64,000 nucleotides of DNA from Clostridia bacterium UC5.1-1D2 (GCA_001304855.1 BBZN01000019.1:1-64000); one strand, 5' to 3'. Positions 31,204-42,978 are shown, counted from the first letter of the stretch. Notes: generated by a model not told the origin, from the sequence alone. A program made the numbers and translations.

Positions 31204-33489
31204 TTACAAATTGGAAGTTTCTTCCTCCAGCTTCCAGATATCCCTGTTGTACTGGCTGATGGTGCGGTCTGAGGAGAAGAACCCGGCTTTACTGATATTT
31301 ATGAGCATCTTTTTTGCCCAGGCCGTACGGTTTTCATAGTCTTCAAAGGCCTGTTCCTTGGCTTTTACGTAAGCGTCAAAGTCGGGGAAGGTCATGAACC
31401 AGTCCTTGGTGAGGAGTTCCTTTTGGAGCCGTTCCAGATTTTCCCCGGAACCTGCCGCCATCATGCGGGGCCGGTTATAAAATCCACAGCCTCCCGGATG
31501 GCGGGATTGGAGTCGTAGTAATCCCTGGGGCAGTAGCGGCCCTCCCTGTAACGGTTGATTACCGTCTCGCTGGAGTCGCCGAAGATGTAAATGTTCTCAT
31601 CCCCCACAAGATGGTGGATCTCCACGTTGGCCCCGTCGTCGGTTCCAAGGGTTACAGCTCCGTTGAGCATAAATTTCATATTGCCTGTGCCGCTGGCTTC
31701 CTTGGACGCCAGGGATATCTGCTCGGAGATATCGCAGGCGGGAATCAGCTTTTCCGCCAGAGTGACGTTATAGTTGGCCACCATAACTACCTTGAGATAG
31801 GGGTTCACCTCCGGGTCATTGTCAATTATCTGCCGGAGGCAGAGGATCATATGAATGATGTCCTTGGCAATGATGTAAGCAGGCGCGGCCTTGGCCCCGA
31901 AGATGGCGGTTACAGGTGGTAGGTTTTCTGCCTCTCTTGATTTCCAGGTATTTGTGGATCAGGTACAGAGCGTTCATCTGCTGGCGTTTGTATTCGTGGA
32001 GGCGCTTGATCTGGATGTCAAAGATAGAGTCCGGGTTGATGTCCAGCCCTTCAGTCTCCTTCAGGTATGCCGCCAACTGGGCCTTTTTGCAATCCTTCAC
32101 GGCAATGAGACGGTGAAGGGTTTTCATGTTGGCGGTAAACGCCTTATTTCCCAACTCCTCCAGCAGGGAAGCGTCCTTTTTAAAGCCGTCGCCGATAAGT
32201 TCCGATATCAAGGCGGCCAGCTGGGGGTTGCTGTGAAGAAGCCATCTGCGGAAGGTGATGCCGTTTGTTTTGTTGTTGAACTTCTCAGGATAAAGCCTGT
32301 AAAAATGATTCAGCTCATTGTCCTTTAAAATGCCGGTGTGGAGGGCCGCCACTCCATTGACGCTGAAGCCGTAGTGGATATCGATGTGAGCCATGTGGAC
32401 CAAATCATTTTTATCAATAATATAGGTGGAAGAGTCCTCAAATTTGCGGCGTACCTTGTCGTCCAGCACTTCCATGATGGGAATCAGCTGGGGAACCGCC
32501 TCCTTAAAGAAATCCACAGGCCAGGTTTCAAGAGCCTCCGCCAGAATGGTGTGGTTGGTGTAGGCGCAGGTTCTGCTCACCACCTGGATGGCGTCGTCCA
32601 TCTCCATTCCGTGTTCTGTGGTGAGAAGGCGGATTAATTCGGGGATCACATGGTGGGATGGGTGTCGTTAATCTGAATCACGGCATAGTCCGGCAGATCG
32701 TAGAGGGTGGAACCTTTGGCCAGAGCCTCATCCAGTATCAGGCGCGCTCCGTTGCTTACCATGAAATACTGCTGATAGATGCGGAGTATGCGGCCTGCCC
32801 GGTCGCTGTCATCGGGATAGAGAAAAAGGGTGAGGTTTTCTTTAACGTCCGTCTTGTCGAAGGATATCCCTCTGTCACCAGCTCCTCCTTAAGGGTCTCC
32901 ACGTCAAAGAGATGAAGCTTGTTGGTGCGGCTGCCATAGCCTGTTACAGCAATATCGTACATCCTGGAGGTGAGGGTGAAGCCTTTGTAGGGAATTTCAT
33001 AGGTTACATTGGTTCTGGTAAGCCAGGATGTGTTTGTAATCCACGGATTGGGCTCTTCCTTCTGGAGATTGTCCTCAAAAAGCTGCCTGAAAAGGCCAAA
33101 GTGGTAATTCAGCCCGATGCCGTCCCCGTTGAGCCCAGAGTGGCGATGGAGTCCAGAAAGCAGGCAGCCAGGCGTCCCAGACCGCCGTTCCCCAGGGAGG
33201 GCTCAGGTTCCAGCTCCTCCAGGGCGCCCAGGGACTTGCCCCAGGATGCAAGGATGGATTTCACATCCTCATAAATCCCTAAGTTAATCATATTGTTGGA
33301 CAGGAGCTTTCCTATAAGGAATTCTGCGGAAATATAGTAGAGCTTTTTCTTTCCGCAGTTGGATTCGCGTTTAGCGGCAAGGGTCTGTACCAGGGAGAGA
33401 AGGGCGGCGTAGAGCTCCTTATCGGTGCAGTCCTCAGGGTTTTTGCCGCAGTTGGATTTAAGCATTGCTTCCAGTTGTAATTTGTTCAT
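31204..33489 (-). CDS. glgP: Glycogen/starch phosphorylase
   Basis: About 760 residues, read across several lost bases (for example near 33110, 32840, 32660, 31915 and 31460). Family motifs: [60 protein letters not shown] and the pyridoxal-phosphate lysine region [20 protein letters not shown] with DDGANVEI. It phosphorolyses alpha-1,4-glucans to glucose-1-phosphate in the cytoplasm. AGGAAGATTCC lies before ATG 33489. Next to an AraC regulator and 4-alpha-glucanotransferase, forming a maltodextrin/glycogen locus. Confidence 0.92.
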
Positions 33490-33656
33490 ATTGGAATCTT
33501 CCTTTCTGAAATCAGTTTATGCGCAGGTCCCTATGGGAATTTGGGGTATTTGGACCCGGAAAAATACTTGTACATTTATCTGTATTTTATTCCATTGAAC
33601 TTTAAAAATCTTGCATAATACTGCCTGAATATAGTACAATACTATCAAATTTAAGC

Positions 33657-33749
33657 AACGTACCTGCCGCCTGCGCCTCATAAATTTCTGCACAGCTGAC
33701 AAAAAATCATCCTGCAAAATCAGGCGCAAAGAGATTCCCCGGGTACATT
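33657..33749 (+). promoter_or_regulatory. Conserved structured leader element, copy 1
   Basis: The segment AAAATCAGGCGCAAAGAGAT (33716-33735) plus the following CCCCGGGTACATT closely matches a second copy at 41273-41307. Outer arms AACGTACCTG (33657-33666) and CGGGTACATT (33740-33749) can pair with one mismatch and one wobble. It ends about 20 bases before the AraC gene. Function unknown: structured RNA or protein-binding site. The remainder of 33490-33656 shows only AT-rich promoter-like sequence. Confidence 0.4.
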
Positions 33750-33771
33750 CAAAATTATGGGAGGGCATCCG

Positions 33772-34661
33772 ATGGAAATACCTGAGAAGGACTACTACCG
33801 CAATTACCGTGAGACAAAGGAACACGCAGCCAGAGATTTTCCCTTTAATATATATCCCTGCTCCATCCCTGTGGATTTTAAACAGGTCCCGGTTCATTGG
33901 CATGAGGAACTGGAGGTGATCGCCGTAAAAAAGGATATGGGATTGTGACCGTGGATATGGAACCCTGCCAGGTGGAGGAAGGGGAGGCAGTGATGGTGTT
34001 TCCGGGGCAGCTCCACGGTATCTGCCTGTGGAAGGGGGATACGATGGAGTACGAAAATATTATATTCCGGCCCTCCATGCTTATGACGGCTGAGGCGGAT
34101 GTGTGCACTGCAGGATATTTAATGCCTGTTTTTGAGGGACGTTTAAAACGCCCCCTGCACATAAAGAAGGAGCTGGAGGGATACGGGGAGATGATGGAAT
34201 GCATCGGCTGCCTGGATCGTTTGTCGGGGGAAAAGGGATATGGATATCAGCTGGGAGTGAAGGGCGCCCTGTTCAGGCTGATGTGCCTGGCGGCAGGGGC
34301 GGGAGTGCTTGCTTCGGATGAAAAACCTTCCAAGTCCAGGGAGAAGATGAAACGCCTGCTGGATTATATTGAGACTCACTATGGAGAGCCTATAGGCGTG
34401 GAGGAGGGGGCTGCTCTCTGCTATTACAGCAACTCCCACTTTATGAAGTATTTTAAGCAGTATATGGGAATGCCGTTTATTCAGTATCTCAATGACTTCC
34501 GGCTGGAAAAGGCAGGCGGCTTTCTTCTGGAAACGCAGGATTCGGTGACGTCCATAGCCCAGAGATGCGGGTTTGACAACCTATCTTATTTTAACCGTAT
34601 GTTCCGGAGGAAGTACAGCCTGAGCCCGGGGGAATACAGGAAAGAGATGGGGGAAGCTTGA
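33772..34661 (+). CDS. AraC-family transcriptional regulator
   Basis: About 296 residues after one restored base in the A run near 33930. An N-terminal cupin-type sensor domain (PVHWHEELEVIAVKKG, QVEEGEAVMVFPGQLHGI) and a C-terminal pair of AraC helix-turn-helices (LDYIETHYGEPIGVEEGAAL, SIAQRCGFDNLSYFNRMFRR, YSLSPGEYRKEM). ATG 33772 lies seven bases after GGGAGGG. It is upstream of the glucanotransferase gene and divergent from glycogen phosphorylase, so control of glucan metabolism is likely. Confidence 0.87.
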
Positions 34662-34686
34662 CTTGTACAGGCCCGGAATATATGAT
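34658..34686 (+). promoter_or_regulatory. Promoter of the glucanotransferase gene
   Basis: TTGACT (34658-34663, overlapping the AraC stop), 17-base spacer, TATGAT (34681-34686). Confidence 0.62.
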
Positions 34687-34762
34687 ACAATAAAGCGAAA
34701 ATTTTCGGGGCGGGACAGTGTCCTCCGGTATGGAAGCCCCGGACATAAAGGAGATGGACGGA

Positions 34763-36290
34763 ATGCGGGAATGTGGTATGCTGCTTCCTATTGCCAGTCT
34801 GCCCTCGAGGTATGGCATTGGAGCATTTTCAAAGGAAGCTTATGAGTTTGTAGATCAGCTGAAGGCTGCGGGCCAGCAGTACTGGCAGATACTGCCTCTT
34901 GGACCTACGGGATTTGGGGATTCTCCCTATCAGTCGTTTTCTGCATTTGCGGGAAATCCCTATTTTATTGATTTGGAAAAGCTGACGGAGGAAGGCCTCC
35001 TGACAAAAGATGAGTGTGAGGAGGCGGATTTTGGATACAATGAACAGGATATTGATTATGAGAAGCTTTATGAGTCCCGGTTCCCCCTTCTCAGGAAGGC
35101 CTACCAACGATGGAAAAGGGGGCCTGAAGGGGAGGGACATTTTCAGGCGGAGGAGTTGCTGGGCCGGGAGACAAGGGAATACTGCTTCTATATGGCTGTC
35201 AAAAATTTCTTCGGCTCCGGAAGCTGGAACCTCTGGGATGAGGATATAAGACTGAGAAAGCCGGAGGCTGTTCTGGAGTACAGGCAAAAGCTCTCGGATG
35301 AGATCGGTTTTTATGAATTTCAGCAAATAATGTTTAACAGGCAGTGGGAGGCTCTGAAGGCTATGCCAATGACCGGGGAATCAGGATTATCGGGGATATT
35401 CCCATCTATGTGGCCTTTGACGGCGCCGACAGCTGGTCTCATCCGGAGCTGTTCCAGTTTGATGAGAACAATATGCCCTGTGCTGTGGCAGGCTGCCCGC
35501 CGGACGGATTTTCAGCCACAGGCCAGCTGTGGGGGAATCCCCTCTACAACTGGGAGTACCACAGAGAGACGGAATATGCATGGTGGATGGAGCGGATGGA
35601 GTACAGCTTCCGTCTCTATGATATGGTGAGAGTGGATCATTTCCGGGGGTTTGACGAATATTATTCCATTCCTTACGGAGCGCCTACCGCCGAGAACGGC
35701 CACTGGGAGAAGGGGCCCGGAATCGAAATATTCAGGAAAATGGAGGAGCGGTTCGGGAAAAAGGAGCTGCCTATTATTGCGGAGGATTTGGGATATCTCA
35801 CTGATACGGTGCTGAAGCTGGTGAAGGACACCGGATTTCCGGGGATGAAGGTGCTGGAGTTTGCCTTTGATTCTACGGAGGACAGCGCTTACCTGCCCCA
35901 TAAATACCACAGCAACTGCGTAGTATATACAGGCACCCACGATAATGACACAGTGGCCGGATGGTTTCCGTCCCTGGACGAGAGGGACAAGGCCTTCGCC
36001 AGAGAGTATATGGGAAACAGGCGGACGCCGGAGGATGAGATACATCTGGATTTTGTGAGAACGGCATTAGCCAGCGCTGCAAAGCTGGCTGTAATTCCGG
36101 TCCAGGATTATCTGGGGCTGGGGACGGAGGCCAGAATCAATGAGCCCTCCACTCTTGGGAAAAACTGGAGATGGAGGATGAAGGCCGGAGGGCTGGACGA
36201 GGGTACGATCAACTTATGCGCCCGCATGGCTGAAATCTATGGAAGAACAGGGCGGGCCGGGGATCAGGGGAGGCTCTGGGAACAGGATGA
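34763..36290 (+). CDS. malQ: 4-alpha-glucanotransferase (amylomaltase, GH77)
   Basis: About 510 residues; one lost base near 35360 separates the two large pieces. GH77 features: GMLLPIASLPSRYGIGAF, YWQILPLGPTGFGDSPYQ, IIGDIPIYVAFDGADSW, MVRVDHFRGF (catalytic Asp nucleophile), PIIAEDLG (acid/base Glu) and YTGTHDNDTV. It disproportionates maltodextrins, making substrates for the phosphorylase. ATG 34763 is nine bases after AAAGGAG. As read, the frame continues without a stop into a NUDIX domain up to 36945. One more lost base near 36250 would end malQ at TGA 36288-36290, overlapping an ATG at 36287, so I set the end there. Confidence 0.82.
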
Positions 36291-36945
36291 AACAGAGAAA
36301 CCGGAACAGGGAATATCCGGGGAGCCGGGACAGTGCCGGGGGTGGCTGGATTGGGCGGTGGAGCTTCAGAGCCTGGCCCAGGCAGGCCTGTTTTACACGG
36401 AAAATGAGTTTGACAGGGAGCGGTTTGAGCAGATACGTGAGATTGCGGCCGAGATGGTAAGCTTTAAGTCCGGCATATCTATGGATAAAGTGAAGAATCT
36501 GTTTTGCTGCGAGTTCGGCTATCAGACTCCCAAACTGGACTCCAGAGCCGCTATATTCAAAGACGGAAAGATACTTCTGGTGAAGGAGAATACCGGTACA
36601 TGGTCCCTTCCGGGGGGCTGGGTGGATCCGGGACTTTCCGTGAAGGAGAATATAATTAAGGAAGTGAAGGAGGAGGCCGGCCTGGATGCAGATGCGGACA
36701 TGGTAATTGCAGTGCAGGACAGGGAGAAGCATAACCTGCCTGTTTATGCCTACAAGATCTGCAAGATATTTGTCCTCTGTTCTGTTGCGGGAGGCGCGTT
36801 TACAGAGAATTTGGAGACGTTTGAGAGCCGGTATTTCGGCCTGGATGAGCTGCCGGAGCTGGCGGAGGAAAAGACAACCAGGGAACAGATAGAAATGTGC
36901 TTTGAGGCCTGGAATTCTAAAAATTGGAAAACGCTTTTTGATTAA
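36287..36945 (+). CDS. NUDIX hydrolase (apparently fused to or overlapping malQ)
   Basis: About 218 residues. N-terminal helical NUDIX-associated domain (WLDWAVELQSLAQAGL, ERFEQIREIAAEM) and a NUDIX domain with the box GGWVDPGLSVKENIIKEVKEE-AG (G-x5-E-x7-REUxEExGU pattern with Lys in place of the usual Arg). Substrate is probably a nucleoside diphosphate-linked compound such as an NDP-sugar or NADH, but this is not shown. In the given sequence the domain is in frame with MalQ. NUDIX proteins of this type normally start just before WLDWAVELQSL, which argues for a separate gene beginning at ATG 36287 with one lost base before about 36345. Confidence 0.7.
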
Positions 36946-36959
36946 GAGCCCAGGGGGGA

Positions 36960-37075
36960 AACCCGGCTATAATATTAGCCGGAAGAGATTAAGAAACGCC
37001 TGTTTTTTGTCGATAGATAGAGTATGGCCTGCCGGAGGGGAACCGCCGGCGGCTGCACTCTATTATCAACAGAGA
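36960..37075 (+). promoter_or_regulatory. Leader with two hairpins before the c-di-GMP gene
   Basis: CCGGCTA/TAGCCGG (36962-36981) is a simple hairpin. A second, larger one has outer arms ATAGAGT/ACTCTAT (about 37017-37066) and an inner GCCGG/CCGGC stem. Neither matches the c-di-GMP riboswitch consensus I know. Role unknown. Confidence 0.3.
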
Positions 37076-37089
37076 AAGGGCGGAGCGCT

Positions 37090-40000
37090 ATGACCAATGG
37101 GTCCAATACGGAATTCATCAACAAACTGTTAGCCAATTGTTTTGGGTATCTTTTTATAATAGATCCGCAGAGTCAGAAGTGTTATTGGTCTCGTTCTATT
37201 CTCCAAACAATCGGAAAACTGGACCAGGGGGATTCCATCGAGGCCTTTTCCCGCCGGGTTTTTCAGGAGAAAGACTGCCGGCGTTTTGTGGATGACTGCC
37301 GGGGAATGTGCGAGGGCGAGCGTCCCTACCTTGTCCGTATGTACCGGTGCCTTACCCGGAGCCAGTGGGCAGCCGGAGAGAAAGTCTGCATAAGAATGTG
37401 GATGCTGGAACCGGGCGACGGAACCGCCCAAAGCCTTCTGGTGGGAATGATAAGTGAGGAAACCTCCAATTGTTTCTTTGATCTTATAACCGGCATTCCA
37501 AATAACAGCAGCTTCAGAAAATATCTGGCATGGAAGGTACGGCAGGGAGGGAGCTGGTGCGTCCTTATGCTGGGAATCGATGATTTTTCCAATATTAATG
37601 AGCTGTATTCCTACCATGTGGGAGACATGATACTCGGCGCCTTTGCTTCCCGCATTCAGAAGCTTCTGCCGGATCGGGCTTCTGTGTTCAGACTGGACGG
37701 CGACAAATTCGGTATCCTTTTCGCAGGCTGGAATGACGAGAAGGGAAAAGAATGGTATTACAAATTTAAGGAAACCTGCATTGCAAAAAAATTTAATGCG
37801 GATGGTCACTCCCTTTTCCTGTCCGTGTCGGGAGGTCTCTGCTGTTTTCCAAGAGACGGGGTTGACTTTGAGACGATCTATCACAATGCCAGCAAGGCTT
37901 TGCAGAAATCCAAGAAAAACGGAAAAAATAATCTGGTTGTGTACAGTGAAGAACTGGCCGGTAAAGACAAGCGTACGGCTGCACTGTTAGAGGCTCTGAG
38001 AGAATCTGTAATTATGGGGTTTCAGGGACTTTACATGGTGTATCAGCCATTGTAAGCGCTGAAAACTTAAGACTGGTGGGGGGAGAAGCTCTTTTGCGGT
38101 GGAAGAGCCCGGAGTATATGGACCATGAGGAGGTTTCCCCTTCTGAATTTATACCTGTGCTGGAGGAAAACGGGCTGATACTGGAGACTGGAAACTGGGT
38201 CCTGGAAACTGCCATCCGTCAATGTTCCCAATGGATTAAGCATGAACCTGATTTTCAGATGCATATCAACATGTCCAGCCGGCAGTTTGAGGTTCCGGCC
38301 TTTAAACACCATCTGATGGATTTATTGTCCCGGTATCATGTGAAGCCGTCCAATATAATGCTGGAATTGACGGAGAGCGGCAAAGTAAAGGAACCAGCCC
38401 TCCTTGCAAAGGAGTTCGACTTTATCCGCAGCCAGGGAATCCGCATCTCTCTGGATGACTTTGGAACAGGTTATTCATCCCTGGAGGTGCTGCGCCTGCT
38501 CAGTGCAGATGAGATGAAAATTGACCGCTCATTTCTGGAACGAATCTCCTACGACACAACGGATCAGGCCCTTCTGTCCACGCTGATTAATCTGAGCCAC
38601 AAGATGAACATGGTAGTGTGCGTGGAGGGAATCGAGAATGAACAGATGCAGGAGCAGGTCTGCCGCATGAAGCCGGATCTGCTGCAGGGATATTTTTATA
38701 GCGTTCCTCTCAGGGCGGAGGATTTTGCAGACAAATACTTTGGCCCTTCCTCCCAAAAGTCTCCAAAGCAGAAAGATATCTTCAGCCGGGAGTACAGGCA
38801 GAGCCTTGTGTATGCAGAATTCCGTCCGGCGCAGTCCATCAATTCCCAGGAACTGATAGATAATGCCTATGCAGGAATATTTCAGGTGGGAATGGATGAA
38901 AAGTTCACGTTCCTGTCCTGCAATGAGGGGTACAGGCGTATGCTTGGCTATACCCCCAGGAGATGGAGGAGCTGTTTAGAAACCGGGCCCTGGGCTTTGT
39001 CCATGAGGATGACATGGAGTACGTCAACAACGAAATCCGCAGGCAGCTGGGCGAAGGGGATACGGTGACCATCGAGTTCCGCGTGGTGCGGAAGGACGGC
39101 ACTCCCGTCTGGATTATGGGAACCGGCAATGTATACCACAGCAGTGACGGAAGCGTAAGCCTCATTGTGGTAATCATCAACAATGACAAGGCAAAACGCC
39201 GTCAGCTGGAAAAGGAACAGGAAGCAATCTTCCGGAAAAAAATGCTGAATAATCTCCCCACCGGGATAAAATGCGTCCGTTTTGATGCGGATTTTACCAT
39301 AGAGTATATCTCTCAGAGCCTTCTTGACCTGATCGGTTATACAAAAGAGGACATAGCGCAAATCTTTGACAACAAGTATATGAACATGATATATGAGGAA
39401 GACCGGTCTTTGGTTATCAATGATATCCTGGAACAGCTGAAAGTCAGCAATGTTGTGACAATGAAGTACCGTTCTCCCTGCAAAGACGGACATCTGGTGT
39501 GTCTGGAGACGGTATCCAGGCTTTGTCCTGCTGACGCCGACGGAATACAGCGGGCTTTCTCAGTGGTGGTGGACATTACAGATACTGCGAAGGGCGCTTT
39601 TCAGAAAAAGGAGAGGGGATTAAATATTGCGAACCGCTATGAAAATGTAGCGGAGCAGTGGGGAGAATACTTTATGGAGTATGATCTGGAGACAGACAAG
39701 GTGGTATTTTCCGATAATTTCAACCGGATATTTGGATACCCGGGGAAAATTTCCAGTGAAACCCTGGTAAAAGCGATCCATAAGGAGGATATCGCCGCTC
39801 TGTCCCGGGCAATCGGGGAGGCCAGAGATGGAATCCGCCCCAGCCCCTTTGAGCTGCGTCTGCTGATTCCCGGGGAATCTTACCACTGGTTTTCCGTTTC
39901 CATAACGCCCCCGGACAGGCTGGGCGACAAGCCGGTTACAGTACTTGCCAAAATTATGGATATCGATAAGGAGAAGCGGGAAAAGGAACAGCTGTTGATG

Positions 40001-40531
40001 AAATCCCAGCAGGACTGCACCACAGGCCTGCTGAATAAGGCCTTTACAGAAGAGAGAATCCGCAATGTTCTGGACGAGGCCGCTCCCGGAAGCCATTATG
40101 CCCTTTTTATGTTGGATATAGACCATTTTAAAAAGATTAACGATATCTACGGTCACATTGCAGGTGATGTGGTCCTGCGTCTGCTGGCCGAAAGCATGTG
40201 CGGGGAGTTTGGCAAAGAAGATATCATAGGGCGCATCGGGGGAGATGAGTTTCTGATCTTTACGTCATACGGCGGGGATGTCCGGGATATCATCAGGAAA
40301 GCAGAGGAAGTGAGAAGGGCCGTCTGCCGGCCTGTATTTGTGAAAGATTTGTCCGTAAGTCTTACGGTCAGCATGGGCATTGCCTGTTACCCGGAGGACG
40401 GAAGTGAATTTTATACGCTGTACCGCAGCGCAGACAGCGCGCTTTACAGATGCAAGGCCATGGAGCAGAACGGATTCTGCCTGGCCACCCAATGCTATTT
40501 AGACGGGATCCGGACGGAGCCTATGATATAA
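37090..40531 (+). CDS. Composite c-di-GMP protein: GGDEF(degenerate)-EAL-PAS-PAS-PAS-GGDEF
   Basis: About 1147 residues after restoring two lost bases (near 38055 and near 38960). Order: N-terminal PAS-like region; a first GGDEF domain whose signature reads LDGDKFG and is therefore probably inactive; an EAL domain with all key motifs (GGEALLRWKS, INMSSRQFE, LELTESG, LDDFGTGYSSL, MKIDRSFLERI, VCVEGIEN, QGYFYS), predicted to hydrolyse c-di-GMP; three PAS segments; and a C-terminal GGDEF domain with intact DIDHFKKINDIYGH and RIGGDEF, predicted to make c-di-GMP. No inhibitory RxxD site precedes it (GKED instead). No membrane segment is evident, so it is cytosolic. The RBS is weak. Confidence 0.82.
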
Positions 40532-40558
40532 AAGGACGGAGAATGAGGGGCAGGGAGA

Positions 40559-41145
40559 CTATAGATCACGTAAGTCTTTCTGCCCCAGTTCTGTAACAGG
40601 AATAAAATCTTCCGGTTTCTCAGGGTGTTCCCCCAGCATTTTTCCATCCAGACCATATCCCACCAGCGGCCCAGCTTATAGCCGCACTTGGTGAAATGTC
40701 CCGCCTTTTTGTAGCCAAGTTTTTCGTGGAAGGAGATACTGCCCGGGTTAGGATAGGCAATACAGGCATTGACATTGAGTACGTTCTGCTTCTTAAGAAT
40801 GGATTCCAGGGCGTGGTAAAGCCTGGCGCCGATACCGGATCCTCTGGCGTCTCCCGCTACATAGATGGAAACCTCGGCAGACCAGCTGTATGCAGACCGC
40901 CTGTTGAAGGGGGAGGCGTAAGCGTAGCCCACGACTTGACCCTCCTGAAGGGCCGCCAGGTAGGGATAGCGCTTCAGGGTGCCGCCGATGCGCCGGGCGA
41001 ATTCCTCACGGGTGGGAACCTGATATTCAAAGCTGATGGCCGTGTTCTCCACATATGGGCCGTAGACAGCAAGAAAAGCGTCGGCGTCGGCTTGTGTGGC
41101 CATGCGCAGAGAGATAGGGGAGGGGGTTGTATGTATGCCGTTCAT
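40559..41145 (-). CDS. GNAT acetyltransferase, phosphinothricin acetyltransferase-like
   Basis: About 195 residues. With one A restored near 40651 the C-terminus becomes WMEKMLGEHPEKPEDFI and the stop falls at 40559, removing an overlap with the convergent GGDEF gene. GNAT motifs: VVGYAYASPFNRRSAY, the acetyl-CoA loop ARGSGIGARLYHAL, and ACIAYPNPGSISFHEKLGY with KCGYKLGRWWDMVWMEK, typical of the Pat/Bar/YwnH group that acetylates amino-acid analogues. AAGGAAC precedes ATG 41145. Confidence 0.82.
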
Positions 41146-41255
41146 AAAATGTTCCTTTCTGTTTTGAGGTATACACTATCCTATCACCAATTTCACAAAT
41201 TTTCCACTCTGTGTTCATCTTTTTTTCACTGATTACCTGTTAAAATAGAAGACAC

Positions 41256-41307
41256 AAGTAATGTACGCTGGGAAAATCAGGTGCAAGGGAGATTCCCGGC
41301 GTACATT
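41256..41307 (+). promoter_or_regulatory. Conserved structured leader element, copy 2
   Basis: Arms 41260-41274 and 41293-41307 form a 15-bp stem (one wobble pair) around an 18-base loop containing AATCAGGTGCAAGGGAG. It shares AAGYAAYGTAC, the loop sequence and GATTCCC...GTACATT with copy 1 at 33657-33749. It ends 22 bases before the wall-binding protein start. TAAAAT at about 41241 may be the -10 box. Confidence 0.45.
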
Positions 41308-41329
41308 GTAAGATGAGGAGGTTAAATCT

Positions 41330-42783
41330 ATGAATCGTATGAAAATGCTGGCTGTAATGGGAACGGGAATCATTCTTGCCTTGGGGGCGTCTCAGACGGC
41401 TTTCGCCGCTTCCGGGTGGACCAGTGAGAGCGGAACCTGGAAATATGCAGATTCCAGCGGTAATTATGTGACAAACCAGTGGAAGACCTCCAATGGGGAT
41501 TCCTATTATCTGGGAAGCAGCGGGGAACTGGTGACAGAGGCCTGGATTGACGGCACATACTATGCTGATGAAAATGGAGCCATGGTAAAAAATGCCTGGG
41601 TGCAGGTCACAGAGGAGAATACGGGGAAGGAGCCGGGCTGGTACTATTTTGGGGGCAGCGGCAAAGTGACTCAGGACGGCTGGGCTTCCATAGGAGATGC
41701 CAGGTATTCCTTCGATGATGAAGGCAAAATGCGCACAGGCTGGTATTTTGACGGTGATCATGTTTACTATCTGGGGGAGGACGGAGCCATGAAAACAGGC
41801 TGGCTATGCCTGGCCTACGACGAGGACGATCCGCCTGAGGAGGGTGATATTTCCCAGGCGTATACCTCAGCCAGGACGGGGCAAAGTGGTTCTATTTTCT
41901 CAGCAGCGGAAAGGCCAAGCGGGCTGAGGACGGTGATTATGCAACGGCAGCCATAGACGATAGAAAATACTATTTTGATGAGAACGGAGTCATGCTTACA
42001 GGGTGGCAGGAGCTGAACGATGCAGAGTCCGGGGACGCCGCAGGCATCAGCCGCTATGTGTACCTGGGCGGCGAGGATCAGGGATGGATGGTCAAAAGCC
42101 AGTGGAAGAAGCTGACAGAACATCCCGGCAGTTCCGGGCGGGAGGACGACAGCAGCCCGCTGACCGATGTGGGAGACTACGGGGCGCCGGAGAATGGGGA
42201 CAGCGTATGGTACTATTTTGAGAGCGACGGAACCCCTGCCTATCTGAAGACAACGGCCTCCACCATGAGCGCAGCCACAACCAAGGTGAACGGCGAGAGC
42301 TATTTCTTCGATCAGTACGGAGCCATGAAAACCGGGCTTATAAAGATTACAAACGGCGATACGGAACTGGTGGGATATTTTGGAAGCAGTGATGACGACG
42401 GCAAAATGCGCACAGGGAAGCAGTCCGGGATCTACGACGACTCGGGGGATTCCATGACATTTTACTTCGGCTCCTCCGGCACCGGTAAAGGAGCAGGCTA
42501 TACGGGGGAGAGGGACGGTTATCTCTACTGCAACGGCGTGCTTGTGAAGGCGGAGGAAGGAACTGACTATGAGGCCTTTGAGGTGGACGGAGATATTTAC
42601 CTGGTGAATGAATCCGGCAAGGTGCAGACCAGCAGCAAAGCATATAAGTCCGACGGCACATATACATACCGGATTTCCGGAGGGACCTTGTATTATACGG
42701 ATGATGACGGGGATAAGGAGGAGGAGGTTACAAGCGGCGGCGCGCTGCCTGACTTTAGCTGCCATCAGGAGTACAACCTTTAA
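41330..42783 (+). CDS. Secreted choline-binding-like wall protein, paralogue 1
   Basis: About 484 residues after one restored base near 41876. Signal peptide MNRMKMLAVMGTGIILALGA, cut after AFAA. The whole mature protein consists of cell wall-binding / choline-binding-like repeats of about 20 residues (for example GWYYFGGSGKVTQDGWASIG, YYLGEDGAMKTGWL, YYFDENGVMLTGWQ) separated by longer insertions. There is no catalytic domain and no sorting signal. RBS GAGGAGG. Followed by a paralogue of almost equal length. Confidence 0.8.
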
Positions 42784-42978
42784 AATATTAATGAAATCTT
42801 TTGATTTGGCTTCTGTTATTCCACAGCCCTTTCTGTTAAAATAAAGATAGAATCGTTTATCTGTATGAGAGCGTGTTTTGTAATTCATTTCCGCCGTCTG
42901 AGGCGCCCAAAATGCAGGGCGCACAGGAGGGAACGGATGTCAGCCGCGCTCTGGCGCAGGCAGAAGGAGGTTGGCCTT

